Of a stretch of 64,000 bases of DNA, positions 8,872-16,744 are shown piece by piece. This DNA is from JAFGLZ01 sp964390905 (GTDB taxonomy: Bacteria; Planctomycetota; Phycisphaerae; UBA1845; JAFGLZ01), in NCBI GenBank assembly GCA_964390905.1, contig CAYMLO010000019.1, forward strand, positions 17,952 through 81,951, read 5' to 3'. How positions within the stretch are numbered: position 1 is the stretch's first letter; the number at the start of each line of letters is the position of its first letter. Under the pieces are notes generated by a model. The model saw only the letters and a list, made by a program, of their open reading frames with translations, ran no database searches and was not told the origin of the DNA. The position numbers and the translations under genes are program-made.

Positions 8872-9444
8872 TCACGCCAGCATCTTGGCTCTCTGCCGTC
8901 CCCGCCAGGCCCGGCTTGCGTCCCGCAACTCCTCAATCTCCCTCTGAAGCCGCCTGGCCTTCAGGTACAACTGAGCCACATCGAGCATGTCCCCGTTCGT
9001 GATGTGGTCCAGGCCAATCACGCCCATCTTCAGATGCTTCAGCACCAGGTCCTTCGCCTTGCCAGGCAGCCGCTCTTTGACGATGCCGAGCATGATGAGC
9101 ACGTCCTTGAGCTTCTCGCGAAGCTTCTCGGCCTTGTACCTGGCCTTGTCGAACTCCGGCATCGTCCGCTGGAAATCCACCGTGCCAAACGCTCCCCAGT
9201 CTAGACCGCCTGTGCCGTCAACCGCCCATGGTACCCACGCACGTCTGCCCCGCACTGGCAGCTCTAAAACCGGCTCGAAATAATCCCGGTAGACCTGCCG
9301 TTCCAGTTCATCCGGGTCAGCCAACTCATCCTCTTCAAGCCCGGGAACGCTCCCGTACGGATTCCTGCACTCAGACGAGAGCAAAGCCGAAACCGGATAC
9401 CCGTCGACGTCGCACTCACCTTCGTCTTCGTTTGTACCTTTCAT
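8872..9444 (-). CDS. Hypothetical protein with long C-terminal helices
   Basis: A 190-residue protein not recognised. The first half is acidic with several Trp and Pro residues. The second half (about residues 95-185) is Lys/Glu/Leu-rich, probably a helical hairpin or coiled coil. GGAGGTATCA precedes ATG 9444, so the longer frame is rejected. The leader carries an inverted repeat and a TATA-like element shared with neighbouring genes. Confidence 0.75.
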   Translation of the reverse strand: MKGTNEDEGECDVDGYPVSALLSSECRNPYGSVPGLEEDELADPDELERQVYRDYFEPVLELPVRGRRAWVPWAVDGTGGLDWGAFGTVDFQRTMPEFDKARYKAEKLREKLKDVLIMLGIVKERLPGKAKDLVLKHLKMGVIGLDHITNGDMLDVAQLYLKARRLQREIEELRDASRAWRGRQRAKMLA

Positions 9445-9473
9445 GTTGATACCTCCGAGCTGCACCGCTCATT

Positions 9474-9505
9474 TGGCGGGTCGCCCGTTCTCTTGCGAAC
9501 CGCCA
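9474..9505 (-). promoter_or_regulatory. Leader hairpin A (GGCGGTTCGC family)
   Basis: TGGCGGGTCGC and GCGAACCGCCA form an 11-base stem with one wobble and a ten-base loop, 30 bases before ATG 9444. The same motif occurs before the genes at 9947, 10315 and 15353. Leader A also shares the flanking GCTGCACCGCTC with leader C. Confidence 0.55.
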
Positions 9506-9540
9506 CGCAACTCAACCATGCCAGCGGAGGGCCGGTGAGC

Positions 9541-9614
9541 GGACCCCTCGATAAAGCTTTAGGCCGTCAGGCCGACCCGAAGGGGAAAGCTTTACGATAA
9601 GGGGTCTGCGTGGC
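9541..9614 (-). repeat. Promoter-like repeat, copy 1
   Basis: Read on the minus strand this block begins GGCCACGCAGACCCC and ends near GCCTAAAGCTTTATCGA, with GGTCGGC between. Copy 2 is at 10003-10065 in the same orientation. Each precedes a gene start on the minus strand. The AAAGCTTTAT core looks like an archaeal TATA box. Confidence 0.55.
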
Positions 9615-9698
9615 CCGGAGTCAACCATGACCCGTAAGGCTTCCTTCCGGTCCTCAATGAACCACCGCCGAAAAAGGCCAGAGGCCAGGGAATTGTCT

Positions 9699-9947
9699 CT
9701 ACGCCCGGACTTCCTCGTATCCCTCTATGCTGTCGCGATTGCGCTGCCAGGTCCCCCTTTGCTCCTCGCGCCATGAGCTCATCAGATTGCTTCCAACGAA
9801 GACGAACGTCCTGCACGTGTCGCACGCAACGTAGTGACCTCTGCCGATGTTGAACAACCTCGAGACATGCCCATGGCGGCATCTGACATCGGCAAAGCAT
9901 TCGCCCAGGTCAAAGTTGCCGGCAACGTTTTCGATTGCTTGTTTCAC
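9699..9947 (-). CDS. Small zinc-binding-like protein
   Basis: An 82-residue protein starting at GTG 9947, chosen because CCGGAGGTGATACC lies directly before it; the frame upstream is open only because of base composition. Four possible metal ligands are visible: a Cys in GECFADV, Cys and His in RCRHGH, and the pair CDTC. This suggests a degenerate zinc ribbon. It lies in a row of minus-strand small genes with related leaders. Confidence 0.65.
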   Translation of the reverse strand: MKQAIENVAGNFDLGECFADVRCRHGHVSRLFNIGRGHYVACDTCRTFVFVGSNLMSSWREEQRGTWQRNRDSIEGYEEVRA

Positions 9948-9975
9948 GGTATCACCTCCGGCCTTGCAGCCCCTA

Positions 9976-10006
9976 ATGGCGGTTCGCCTACTACTGAGCG
10001 AACCAT
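9976..10006 (-). promoter_or_regulatory. Leader hairpin B (GGCGGTTCGC family)
   Basis: GGTTCGC at 9981-9987 pairs with GCGAACC at 9998-10004, extended by AAT/ATT around a three-base bulge. It lies about 30 bases before GTG 9947. Confidence 0.45.
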
Positions 10007-10065
10007 TCGATAAGCCTTTAGGCGAAGCCGACCCTGCAGGGGACTTACGACGGGGGTCTGCGTGG
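10003..10065 (-). repeat. Promoter-like repeat, copy 2
   Basis: It resembles 9541-9614: GGCCACGCAGACCCC, then GGGTCGGC, then GCCTAAAGGCTTATCGA on the minus strand. The two copies have diverged in the spacers, so this is not a recent duplication. Confidence 0.55.
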
Positions 10066-10114
10066 CCCCGAAGCATTACCCTTGCCCGGCCCCACGCATC
10101 CGGCCCTTTCGGGC

Positions 10115-10315
10115 CTAATGCTCCCAGTCCCCCCAACGCGGCCGTTCAGCCAGCATTCTTCCACCCACCTCGGAATTGAAATCAACAAAGTTGTGAGGAT
10201 TCGTGACCTCCCTGAATTGCCTGAGCCGAGCATCAACGAACCAGTCGACGCCGTCCACCAGCACGATTGGCAAACGCCGCGGGGATTGGAACCTCAACAC
10301 CGTATCGTCTTTCAT
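10115..10315 (-). CDS. Small hypothetical protein
   Basis: A 66-residue protein with no recognised motif. The centre (VLVDGVDWFVDARLRQF) suggests an alpha/beta fold. The ribosome site before ATG 10315 is weak (GGTGGTGTC), but the leader contains the clearest member of the shared inverted-repeat family, which supports a real gene. Confidence 0.55.
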   Translation of the reverse strand: MKDDTVLRFQSPRRLPIVLVDGVDWFVDARLRQFREVTNPHNFVDFNSEVGGRMLAERPRWGDWEH

Positions 10316-10342
10316 TCTGACACCACCGGCTGCACCGCTCTT

Positions 10343-10376
10343 CTGGCGGTTCGCCCACGCCTAGGCGAACCGCCAG
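10343..10376 (-). promoter_or_regulatory. Leader hairpin C (GGCGGTTCGC family)
   Basis: CTGGCGGTTCGCC and GGCGAACCGCCAG form a perfect 13-base stem with an eight-base loop, 27 bases before ATG 10315. Confidence 0.6.
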
Positions 10377-10574
10377 GTCCCCCACCACGGGCTCCAAAGG
10401 ACCCTTCTTGGAAACAGCTCGAATCCCTTTGGGTAGGCGAAAAGGAACCCTCGTCTCGCGCAGAACCGAAGGGCCTTGGCTTCCACAGCTCTCTCGTAGC
10501 GGCGGTCAACACCTTCGGTCCACTTCCGGACCGATTCGACTTCAAGAGGTTCCCGCCGCGAATCGAAAGCCCTC

Positions 10575-13349
10575 TCATAACCGCCCGATCCCGCCGTTTG
10601 ATGCAGGATTCGAGGCCAACGTCCAAAGAAACGTCCGTGGCCCTCGCTTATCTTCGGGCGTGTCGAGGCACAGCGTGAAGGTCAGTTCCCAGTTGCCGGT
10701 CGAGGAATCGAATTGCGCTTGCCACCAATCCCTGCCTCCCTTGGACTCGGGAATCGCCTCTGCCTCTCCATCCCCCCGCAGTCGCTGGAGATTGAACGTA
10801 CGGTAGTCGGCCGCCCCGGTGATCGTAATCGGCGTATAACCAACGCCACCGGTGATCGTGAATTCTGCTCGTCGACCTTGCTCGGCGCGAATTCGTACGG
10901 GCCATGCCTGCTCTACCGTTCCTACCCGGGCCTTGACGTCGATGTTCGAACAGGCGGCCTCGCGATGGGTCAGGGCCCAACCTTCCGGGCGCGCCTTGAG
11001 TGCCGCGATCAGGTTGCGGTTCGGCCCGTAGTAATCCTCCGCCCGCTGAGGCAGGATAAGGACCTCAACCTGCGCGTCCAGGAAGTCGCCCGGCTTCAAA
11101 TGCTCGACGCCCTTCGGAGGAGAGAGCTCTACCAGAACACTCGCGACCCCGTCGGCCGAACCGTAGACCGAGTAGTGCGGCAGAGGACAATCAGCCCCGT
11201 TCAGCTTCGCATTCCACCTGCGGACGATCATCGCCTTGTTGGCAAGAGCGCCCTGGTCGGCCTTGTCAAAACCCGTTTTCGGCGTCTTGCGTGCACCGTA
11301 CAGACCGACCCATGGCAATGGGCCCTCCAACGCCTCACCACGGCGACTGTATTTGAGCCCCCCCATGATCGAACCCCAAACCTCCTCAACTCCCCGTAGC
11401 GACCCCCGCGCAACCTTCGGATACTGTAGCCCGTTGTAGTGGTCGGCACCCAATTGAAAGAACGCGAGGCGATCAATCTCATCAACCCCTTTGACCGCAT
11501 CGTAGCGTAGGGTGTAGAGCGCTCGCACGTAGTCGTCCGACTGCCAGCTCTGTGTGCGAACACGCGATTGAATCCCGCCGTCCGGCGTCTGTCCGGCGTA
11601 GGACACGTCGGTGAGAACGGGACCGTAGCTGCTGTAAAGCGTCTTCTGCCGTACGAGGTACTGCCGTTTCGGCTTGCCCTTCAGGAACAGCGTCAGAAAA
11701 TCGCAGCCACCAACATTGTGCGTCCAGCTCCATTTTGTCTTCGCGCTTGCCCCCATGCCCCAGACCATCAGCGGCCGCATGTCATCCACCATCGACCGAT
11801 TCAGGTTCACGTCCGGATCGTAGCAGATGCTTTCGCCGAACGATCCGATGGCCATCTCATCCCAGACCTGATTGCCGCCGTACCCCAGCAGGCAGAGCTG
11901 CGCGTGTGAGACCGCTGGAACGCCACCCCAGAAGGCATAGGCCAGGTCAAACTCCAGTTCGAGATGCTGACCCTGTGGCAGCTCAATCATGGTCAGGCCG
12001 CTAAACCATGAGGGTACGCAGTGCCAATTCTTGGAGATCTGAACCGGCAGTCCGATGGGATATCCGTCCGCGTCGCGCAGGACTGGCGACATTCCGGTAA
12101 TCGAGTATGCCCCGCCGACCTTCGCAAAATTGAGGCGGACGGTGTGTGGCTCACGGTCCGCATTCTCCATGGTCACGCGCACACGTTCCAACGTCGTCGG
12201 GTCGGCGCTCTCGCCCAGCGTGACCTGGTGCCAACCCCTGGTTGGGTCGTAGTCGACCCGAAGCTTGTCGGTGTATGGGGCCATACCCACCGCCAGGATA
12301 CGGAGACGGGAATCCAACGCCGCGCGCATTCGCCGAACCTCTCGCGCGGCGTCCCGGCGGACATCTGTCGAGGGCACGACAATACAGGCAAGCGTCGTCA
12401 GCCCCTCGGCCGGAAGCGGGAGTGGAGACGTTTCCAGCCTGATGCAGCGGTCCTCACCGATCCCAAGGTGTTGACCGCCGCCGGGACCGCCAAGGAGTGC
12501 AATGCCGGCACCCGCCGGGCTTCGTACGGCAATCGCCGTCTCGCAGGAATCCCCTGGGCTGGCGGTCCGCCACACGTTGTCCGGGCCGAGCACCTCGACG
12601 ATGCTGTACTCGGTCGGAATCTGGAGCGAAGCGGCGAGCACAACCTTGTCGAGCTGCTGAACCGGCGCAAGATGATTCCGGTACGAAGATACGTGCATTT
12701 GCACGGCCAGCCGGTCGGTCCAGCAGTACGCCTCCATCCACCCGTTCACGCCTTCCAGCGCCGGGCCCGTTGCCCCACCTCCGATTTGCACCGTCTGAAT
12801 GTCGAAGTGCTGCAGGTACTTCCCCACCCGATAGAGCCGCACCTGCTCCGAAATGCCAGCGCCGGAAGCGACCGGAAATGCGCGCCCGTTGCACATAACG
12901 GCGAACGACAACTCCGCCGCAGGTAATGATGCCAGCACCTCGTTACCCTGGATGGCGGCCAGGGCGCCGTCGAGAGGTGCGGCAACCGGCCCCAATCTTT
13001 CTATCCGGGCCCGCGACGCATTCAGCAACAGACCGTAGCGGTTTGTCTGGACGGCAAAGCGGATCGGGGCGCGCTCCTGCGGCCGGCGCCAACCGTCAGG
13101 ATAATACCCGAAAGAGTAGTCGCCGGCGTGAGAGAGCGAACTAACCGGAACACCCCTGCTGCCCTGTTCCTGTTCCGAATGACACCTGCCGAGCGGCCCA
13201 GGGATCAGCGCCAGACACGTTATTGACAACAGGCCAGAGGTAGACCGAAACGCGCCATGGGAGCTATACCGTCGGCCGATCAGACCACACGCAAGCTCGA
13301 CACTCTGGGCAAATCCCCCATGTTTCCGCGTTGAGCATGTGAACGGCAT
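10575..13349 (-). CDS. Large beta-rich secreted protein of unknown function
   Basis: A frame of up to 924 residues. The sequence is rich in aromatic residues and beta-strand patterns and resembles large planctomycete exported proteins linked to polysaccharide use, but I recognise no catalytic family. A hydrophobic segment near residues 40-55 (LLSITCLALIPG) suggests a signal peptide, so translation probably begins well inside the listed frame, perhaps at a TTG near 13220; the upstream 35 residues look unlike coding sequence. The C-terminus is part of a predicted beta domain. It stands alone between two groups of small mobile-element-like genes and may be host cargo. Confidence 0.7.
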   Translation of the reverse strand: MPFTCSTRKHGGFAQSVELACGLIGRRYSSHGAFRSTSGLLSITCLALIPGPLGRCHSEQEQGSRGVPVSSLSHAGDYSFGYYPDGWRRPQERAPIRFAVQTNRYGLLLNASRARIERLGPVAAPLDGALAAIQGNEVLASLPAAELSFAVMCNGRAFPVASGAGISEQVRLYRVGKYLQHFDIQTVQIGGGATGPALEGVNGWMEAYCWTDRLAVQMHVSSYRNHLAPVQQLDKVVLAASLQIPTEYSIVEVLGPDNVWRTASPGDSCETAIAVRSPAGAGIALLGGPGGGQHLGIGEDRCIRLETSPLPLPAEGLTTLACIVVPSTDVRRDAAREVRRMRAALDSRLRILAVGMAPYTDKLRVDYDPTRGWHQVTLGESADPTTLERVRVTMENADREPHTVRLNFAKVGGAYSITGMSPVLRDADGYPIGLPVQISKNWHCVPSWFSGLTMIELPQGQHLELEFDLAYAFWGGVPAVSHAQLCLLGYGGNQVWDEMAIGSFGESICYDPDVNLNRSMVDDMRPLMVWGMGASAKTKWSWTHNVGGCDFLTLFLKGKPKRQYLVRQKTLYSSYGPVLTDVSYAGQTPDGGIQSRVRTQSWQSDDYVRALYTLRYDAVKGVDEIDRLAFFQLGADHYNGLQYPKVARGSLRGVEEVWGSIMGGLKYSRRGEALEGPLPWVGLYGARKTPKTGFDKADQGALANKAMIVRRWNAKLNGADCPLPHYSVYGSADGVASVLVELSPPKGVEHLKPGDFLDAQVEVLILPQRAEDYYGPNRNLIAALKARPEGWALTHREAACSNIDVKARVGTVEQAWPVRIRAEQGRRAEFTITGGVGYTPITITGAADYRTFNLQRLRGDGEAEAIPESKGGRDWWQAQFDSSTGNWELTFTLCLDTPEDKRGPRTFLWTLASNPASNGGIGRL

Positions 13350-13580
13350 GACTCCCCACCTGCCCTTCCACGTATCCTCGCACCGGGTCCGACCCCCAGG
13401 CCCCCCAGCAGGACCCTGTCATCCGCTTGCCGGCCCCCGGTCTGGCGAGTGGGGATCCTATCCGCATTTCGCCGACCTGTCATGGCGAAGCACCGAAGAA
13501 AGCGCCCGCATTCACGCCAATTCACCGACGCCGGAAACATCAAAGGGACACGTCTTGGTGGCTCGAATTCCCGTTGATCA

Positions 13581-13817
13581 TCATGCCTCCTTGTCCTGTC
13601 CCACCCCTTGTTGACGCCGGGCACGTCCGGTCTCCGCCCGTTCCTTCAGCAGCTTCTCAAGCCGGGCCCGCACACAGCGGCAGAACTCTTCGACGCCGTT
13701 GCCGCTTTTGTCGGTGTGGGGGGATGTGTACGACTCCCACATCCTGAACAGCTTCCACAGGACCTGATCGAGCTCCTCGGTTGGGGACTCAGAGCTGGGC
13801 CTTACGCACATCTTCAT
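13581..13817 (-). CDS. Small charged helical protein
   Basis: A 78-residue protein, Glu/Arg/Lys-rich, last of a six-gene minus-strand string. Its start overlaps the upstream stop (ATGA), so translation is coupled. A conserved-looking core EELDQVLWKLFRMWESY suggests a helical fold. Not recognised. Confidence 0.65.
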   Translation of the reverse strand: MKMCVRPSSESPTEELDQVLWKLFRMWESYTSPHTDKSGNGVEEFCRCVRARLEKLLKERAETGRARRQQGVGQDKEA

Positions 13818-14314
13818 CCCCTCCGCGCAATCCCCGCCGGCGCCTCAGCCATCCTCTGGCGCATCTGCTCGACCGCAGCCCTGGCCTCATCGTCGGGGCC
13901 CGACCATCCACGCTTGCCGCGTTCAGGACGGTGCCCCCAACGCGTCAGAACGCCGATGATCATGGCCCTAAGCCGGTCCCATTCCTGCTCGCCGACCCGC
14001 GGATAGCCATACGGGCCCTGGCGAAGGCCTGGCGGTAGGCTGCACCCGGCCTCACGGAGCGCCTCCTCAATCTCTTCCAGAATCAGGAACGACAAGCGCC
14101 GTGCGTCTCGCAGCCCGATGCGCCTGCTGTTGTTCTTCTTGAGGACCTCCGTGATGGCATCCTCCAGGTCGTAGTACTCCGTCCCGTACAGCCGGGCCTC
14201 TTCAGGCGTGCCTTCCCGGTCCGCAGACGGAATCGTGACATCGTACTCCTCAAGGACCTCCTCGAAGTCCATCAGCATGGCAAAGGCCAGCTCCCGCGCT
14301 TCTTCCTCATTCAT
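13814..14314 (-). CDS. Hypothetical acidic helical protein
   Basis: A 166-residue protein with no recognised domain. The segment ARELAFAMLMDFEEVLEEY and a similar one around ARRLSFLILEEIEEALRE look like an internal duplication of a helical unit of about 70 residues. It overlaps the next gene by four bases and follows the 37-residue gene by six bases. Confidence 0.7.
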   Translation of the reverse strand: MNEEEARELAFAMLMDFEEVLEEYDVTIPSADREGTPEEARLYGTEYYDLEDAITEVLKKNNSRRIGLRDARRLSFLILEEIEEALREAGCSLPPGLRQGPYGYPRVGEQEWDRLRAMIIGVLTRWGHRPERGKRGWSGPDDEARAAVEQMRQRMAEAPAGIARRG

Positions 14315-14320
14315 CCTGCA

Positions 14321-14434
14321 TCACCCCTCTCCGATAGGCGTCGACCTCCTCGTCGGTAGCCCATCTTCGAAAGCCTCCAACCACGCATCGAATGACCTCT
14401 CCTCCTGCCATCTTGCGGCATTGCCTTCGTTCAT
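14321..14434 (-). CDS. 37-residue small protein
   Basis: A 37-residue frame starting MNEGNAARWQEERSFDAW. GGAGGTGGAGAAG lies directly before the ATG. The start overlaps the upstream stop (ATGA) and the next gene begins seven bases after its stop. Gene order and spacing argue that it is translated; no function is visible. Confidence 0.55.
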   Translation of the reverse strand: MNEGNAARWQEERSFDAWLEAFEDGLPTRRSTPIGEG

Positions 14435-14691
14435 CTTCTCCACCTCCACGGCTTCGTGCCGCTCACGAAAGGGCGGGACGGAGCCTGGCCTCGCCCCCGA
14501 TCACGCCTGCTGCCGGCCCCGGGGCGCTGCCTTTTAGCGATCTGCCACGCGGCCCGATACCACTCCCTCCTGAACCATTTATCCCAAGTAGAGCGCTTCA
14601 CGTTCCTGATCGCACGCTCAATCTCGTCACGTTGCTGCTCGAGCCACAGCGCTTTCGCGTGCACCGAAACCACATCATCGAGTCCGTTCAT
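14431..14691 (-). CDS. Small basic protein
   Basis: An 86-residue protein, strongly basic at its C-terminus (GAGSRRDRGRG and WRWRR) with an N-terminal helix. It could bind nucleic acid, but only charge supports this. GAGGTGAAG precedes ATG 14691. Part of the six-gene string. Confidence 0.65.
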   Translation of the reverse strand: MNGLDDVVSVHAKALWLEQQRDEIERAIRNVKRSTWDKWFRREWYRAAWQIAKRQRPGAGSRRDRGRGQAPSRPFVSGTKPWRWRR

Positions 14692-14747
14692 CTTGCTTCA
14701 CCTCAGGAGAACAAGGCGGCTCTCCGGGGAACGAGAGCTGGCCTGTT

Positions 14748-15101
14748 TCAAGCAGACCACCCAAACCCCAGCCCCTCACAATACGCCTCAACCTCACCCG
14801 CAAGCCCGGGCTCTGCCTCAATCACCGCTGCCGGCGCCAATCCATGGTGCTTGACCAGATGATGCACCTTGCAGAAGCCAACGCTGTCAACCTGATCCTC
14901 AGCGATCGGCATGCTGAAGTCGCATCCCTTGACCCGGCAGCGCCACACTCGCTGCCCGGGTTCCTGGCCACGATCGCAGAGCGCGAGCTGTTGGCTGGCC
15001 GACGGTTTCCTCGGTAAGGTCGCGCCCTCTGTTTCCCTGTTGCGCCTGTGAACGCGCCCGAAAAAGTGAACCGCGGCCCTGCACCAGGACCGCACGCTCA
15101 T
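14748..15101 (-). CDS. Zinc-finger-like small protein
   Basis: A 117-residue protein. The middle WRCRVKGCDF, followed about 20 residues later by FCKVHHLVKHHG, offers two Cys and then Cys/His ligands in a C2H2-like spacing. A single zinc-binding finger is plausible. Its ATG lies directly after the stop of the upstream gene, and the ribosome site GGAGGTGGAG lies inside that gene. Confidence 0.65.
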   Translation of the reverse strand: MSVRSWCRAAVHFFGRVHRRNRETEGATLPRKPSASQQLALCDRGQEPGQRVWRCRVKGCDFSMPIAEDQVDSVGFCKVHHLVKHHGLAPAAVIEAEPGLAGEVEAYCEGLGFGWSA

Positions 15102-15353
15102 CTACTCCACCTCCTCATCCGGACTGCCCTTCTCGCCGACCATCGCAGCGAACGCCTGGGTCAGGCAGTAAATCACGAGAGGTATCTCGTTCCTGCTGAA
15201 GCTTCCGGTTGATTTCCAGGCGCCATCCCGATCCTTATAACGTCGTTCGACGGTAGCTTTCAGGATGTCGATCTTGCGGCCTTCCACCGTCGCTTCGTTT
15301 TCCCACAACGCACAAGAAATGCTTCCTGCGCGAAACTTTTTGATAGGTGCCAT
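15102..15353 (-). CDS. Conserved small protein (KFRAG...WENE...ERRYKD), copy 1
   Basis: An 83-residue protein with beta-hairpins followed by a C-terminal helix. Landmarks are KKFRAGSISCALWENE, ERRYKDRDGAWKS and NEIPLVIY. From memory this pattern is common in small proteins of bacteria and archaea with a fold like PC4-type single-stranded DNA binders, but I cannot confirm that. A clear relative is at 34206-34481. It is the first gene of the six-gene string; GGAGGTGG precedes ATG 15353 and a hairpin of the GGCGGTTCGC family lies upstream. Confidence 0.75.
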   Translation of the reverse strand: MAPIKKFRAGSISCALWENEATVEGRKIDILKATVERRYKDRDGAWKSTGSFSRNEIPLVIYCLTQAFAAMVGEKGSPDEEVE

Positions 15354-15382
15354 CTACACCACCTCCGAAACAGCTCGTCTTT

Positions 15383-15421
15383 GCGAACCGCCTCTTCTCA
15401 ACCATGGGAAGAGGCGGTCGC
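15383..15421 (-). promoter_or_regulatory. Leader hairpin D (GGCGGTTCGC family)
   Basis: ACCGCCTCTTC and GAAGAGGCGGT make a perfect 11-base stem around a ten-base loop, extended by GCGA/TCGC with a bulged A. The loop sequence TCAACCATG also occurs beside leader A. It lies 30 bases before ATG 15353. Confidence 0.55.
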
Positions 15422-15513
15422 TCGGCTGCGTGGAAGCTTCTCTGGGATGGTAGGTAGGTTTGCCCAAGCGGGATGGTTCGTGCCAGGGAGTCTGATATGG
15501 CCTCGCTGGTCTC

Positions 15514-16581
15514 TCACGCTAGAATAATGATGCGGGCCAACGATCGCCGTCTCGTAATCGTGGGGTTGGTCTCATGAGTATTCGCCTGCTGTCCACTGGT
15601 ATCGCGGTGGGATTGTGCATTGTTGCGGCAGGCTGCGGCCTCGCACCCATCCTCGTCCTGGATAAGGCCCACACCTGGGGCATAGGTCTTGTACTCCTGC
15701 TCATCCTCGATGGCGGACGTCTCTTGCACGAGCAGGCAGTTCCTGAACTTCGCAGCGGGCGTTTTCAGAGTCACGTCGTCGCGCATGTGCTCGGCCCTGT
15801 CCTTCGCGTTCGGCGCGATCTCCTGATAGTACCGAGCGCCAAGGAGGATGGTCCCAGGCATCATGATGCCCGGCTTGGAGTCTTTTGCGTCAGCTCGCCA
15901 GGCACCCTCGTGCTTCACGACCTTGCCGTCTCTGTAGATATCCACTTCTTCGCCGAAGTAGAACACGTCGCCGTGCTCTTTGCAGATGGCAAAGAAGTTG
16001 CGCGAGATCTCTTTCAGTTGTCCGCGCTCTTCCTCCCGCTCTTCCACAACTCTCGTCATCACGTTGCCGATCCTTTTCGTTTCGTCCAGAACGGTGATGA
16101 CGACCTTCTCCTTGCGACTTTCGAGGACCAGCCTATAGCCGGGCTCCAGAATGAAGAACCGGTTCCTGCCGGTCGTGGCGAACGTGCAGTCCTCATGATG
16201 GAACGTGTCCGTCCATTTCTTCTCCTGCTGCCCCAGGGATACCTCCCGATCGGTAGCCTTGTCCTTGACCTCGATGATCTTTCCCTCTGGAGACATCTCG
16301 ACTTCGTACACCTTGTCGTTCAGGCGTATGACCACGTCGTACTGGCCCGGGTCTTCGCCCTGAACCTCCTTCTCGATCTTCACGACCTTTCCGTTCGGCA
16401 CGGCCTTCCGGATGGCCTGCCGTATGTTGTCCGGAAGCTCAGATGACTGAACCGTGACCTTTCGCTCGCCTTCTCCCTCCTTTGCTGCGGACTCGGAGGA
16501 AACCACGCCCAGAAGAAGCAACAGCGCGGCGAACGCCACAACCATCAGGATTCTGTCTCGCGTGTTCCTTGGTAACATCAT
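15514..16581 (-). CDS. Exported protein with PepSY-like N-terminal domain
   Basis: A 355-residue protein. Residues 8-30 form a signal peptide. The next 90 residues (LPDNIRQAIRKAVPNGKVVKIEKE, then YDVVIRLNDKVYEVEMSPEGKIIEV) fit a PepSY-like repeat. The rest resembles a beta-rich periplasmic domain ending YAPGVGLIQDEDG. In relatives I remember, a short beta strand and stop follow at this point; here a 45-residue polar tail ends in basic residues, so the last part may come from a frameshift. AAGGAG lies nine bases before ATG 16581. Confidence 0.7.
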   Translation of the reverse strand: MMLPRNTRDRILMVVAFAALLLLLGVVSSESAAKEGEGERKVTVQSSELPDNIRQAIRKAVPNGKVVKIEKEVQGEDPGQYDVVIRLNDKVYEVEMSPEGKIIEVKDKATDREVSLGQQEKKWTDTFHHEDCTFATTGRNRFFILEPGYRLVLESRKEKVVITVLDETKRIGNVMTRVVEEREEERGQLKEISRNFFAICKEHGDVFYFGEEVDIYRDGKVVKHEGAWRADAKDSKPGIMMPGTILLGARYYQEIAPNAKDRAEHMRDDVTLKTPAAKFRNCLLVQETSAIEDEQEYKTYAPGVGLIQDEDGCEAAACRNNAQSHRDTSGQQANTHETNPTITRRRSLARIIILA

Positions 16582-16744
16582 GATCCGTTCTCCTTCTTTC
16601 GAGTGGAGATGTGACGTGCGGAGCACCGCGGGCGGGCTCTGTCACAAGAAGGGGTTCCCAACCCAGCCCGTTCCTTACGCCGCGTACCCAAAAGCACCCG
16701 CCAGCGACCGCGACGGCTTCGGATGCGATGCTTTGCAGTAGGGT

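Noticed and set aside
12021..12926. 301-codon frame antisense to the large secreted protein
   Set aside because: Shadow; His/Arg-rich sequence without any motif.
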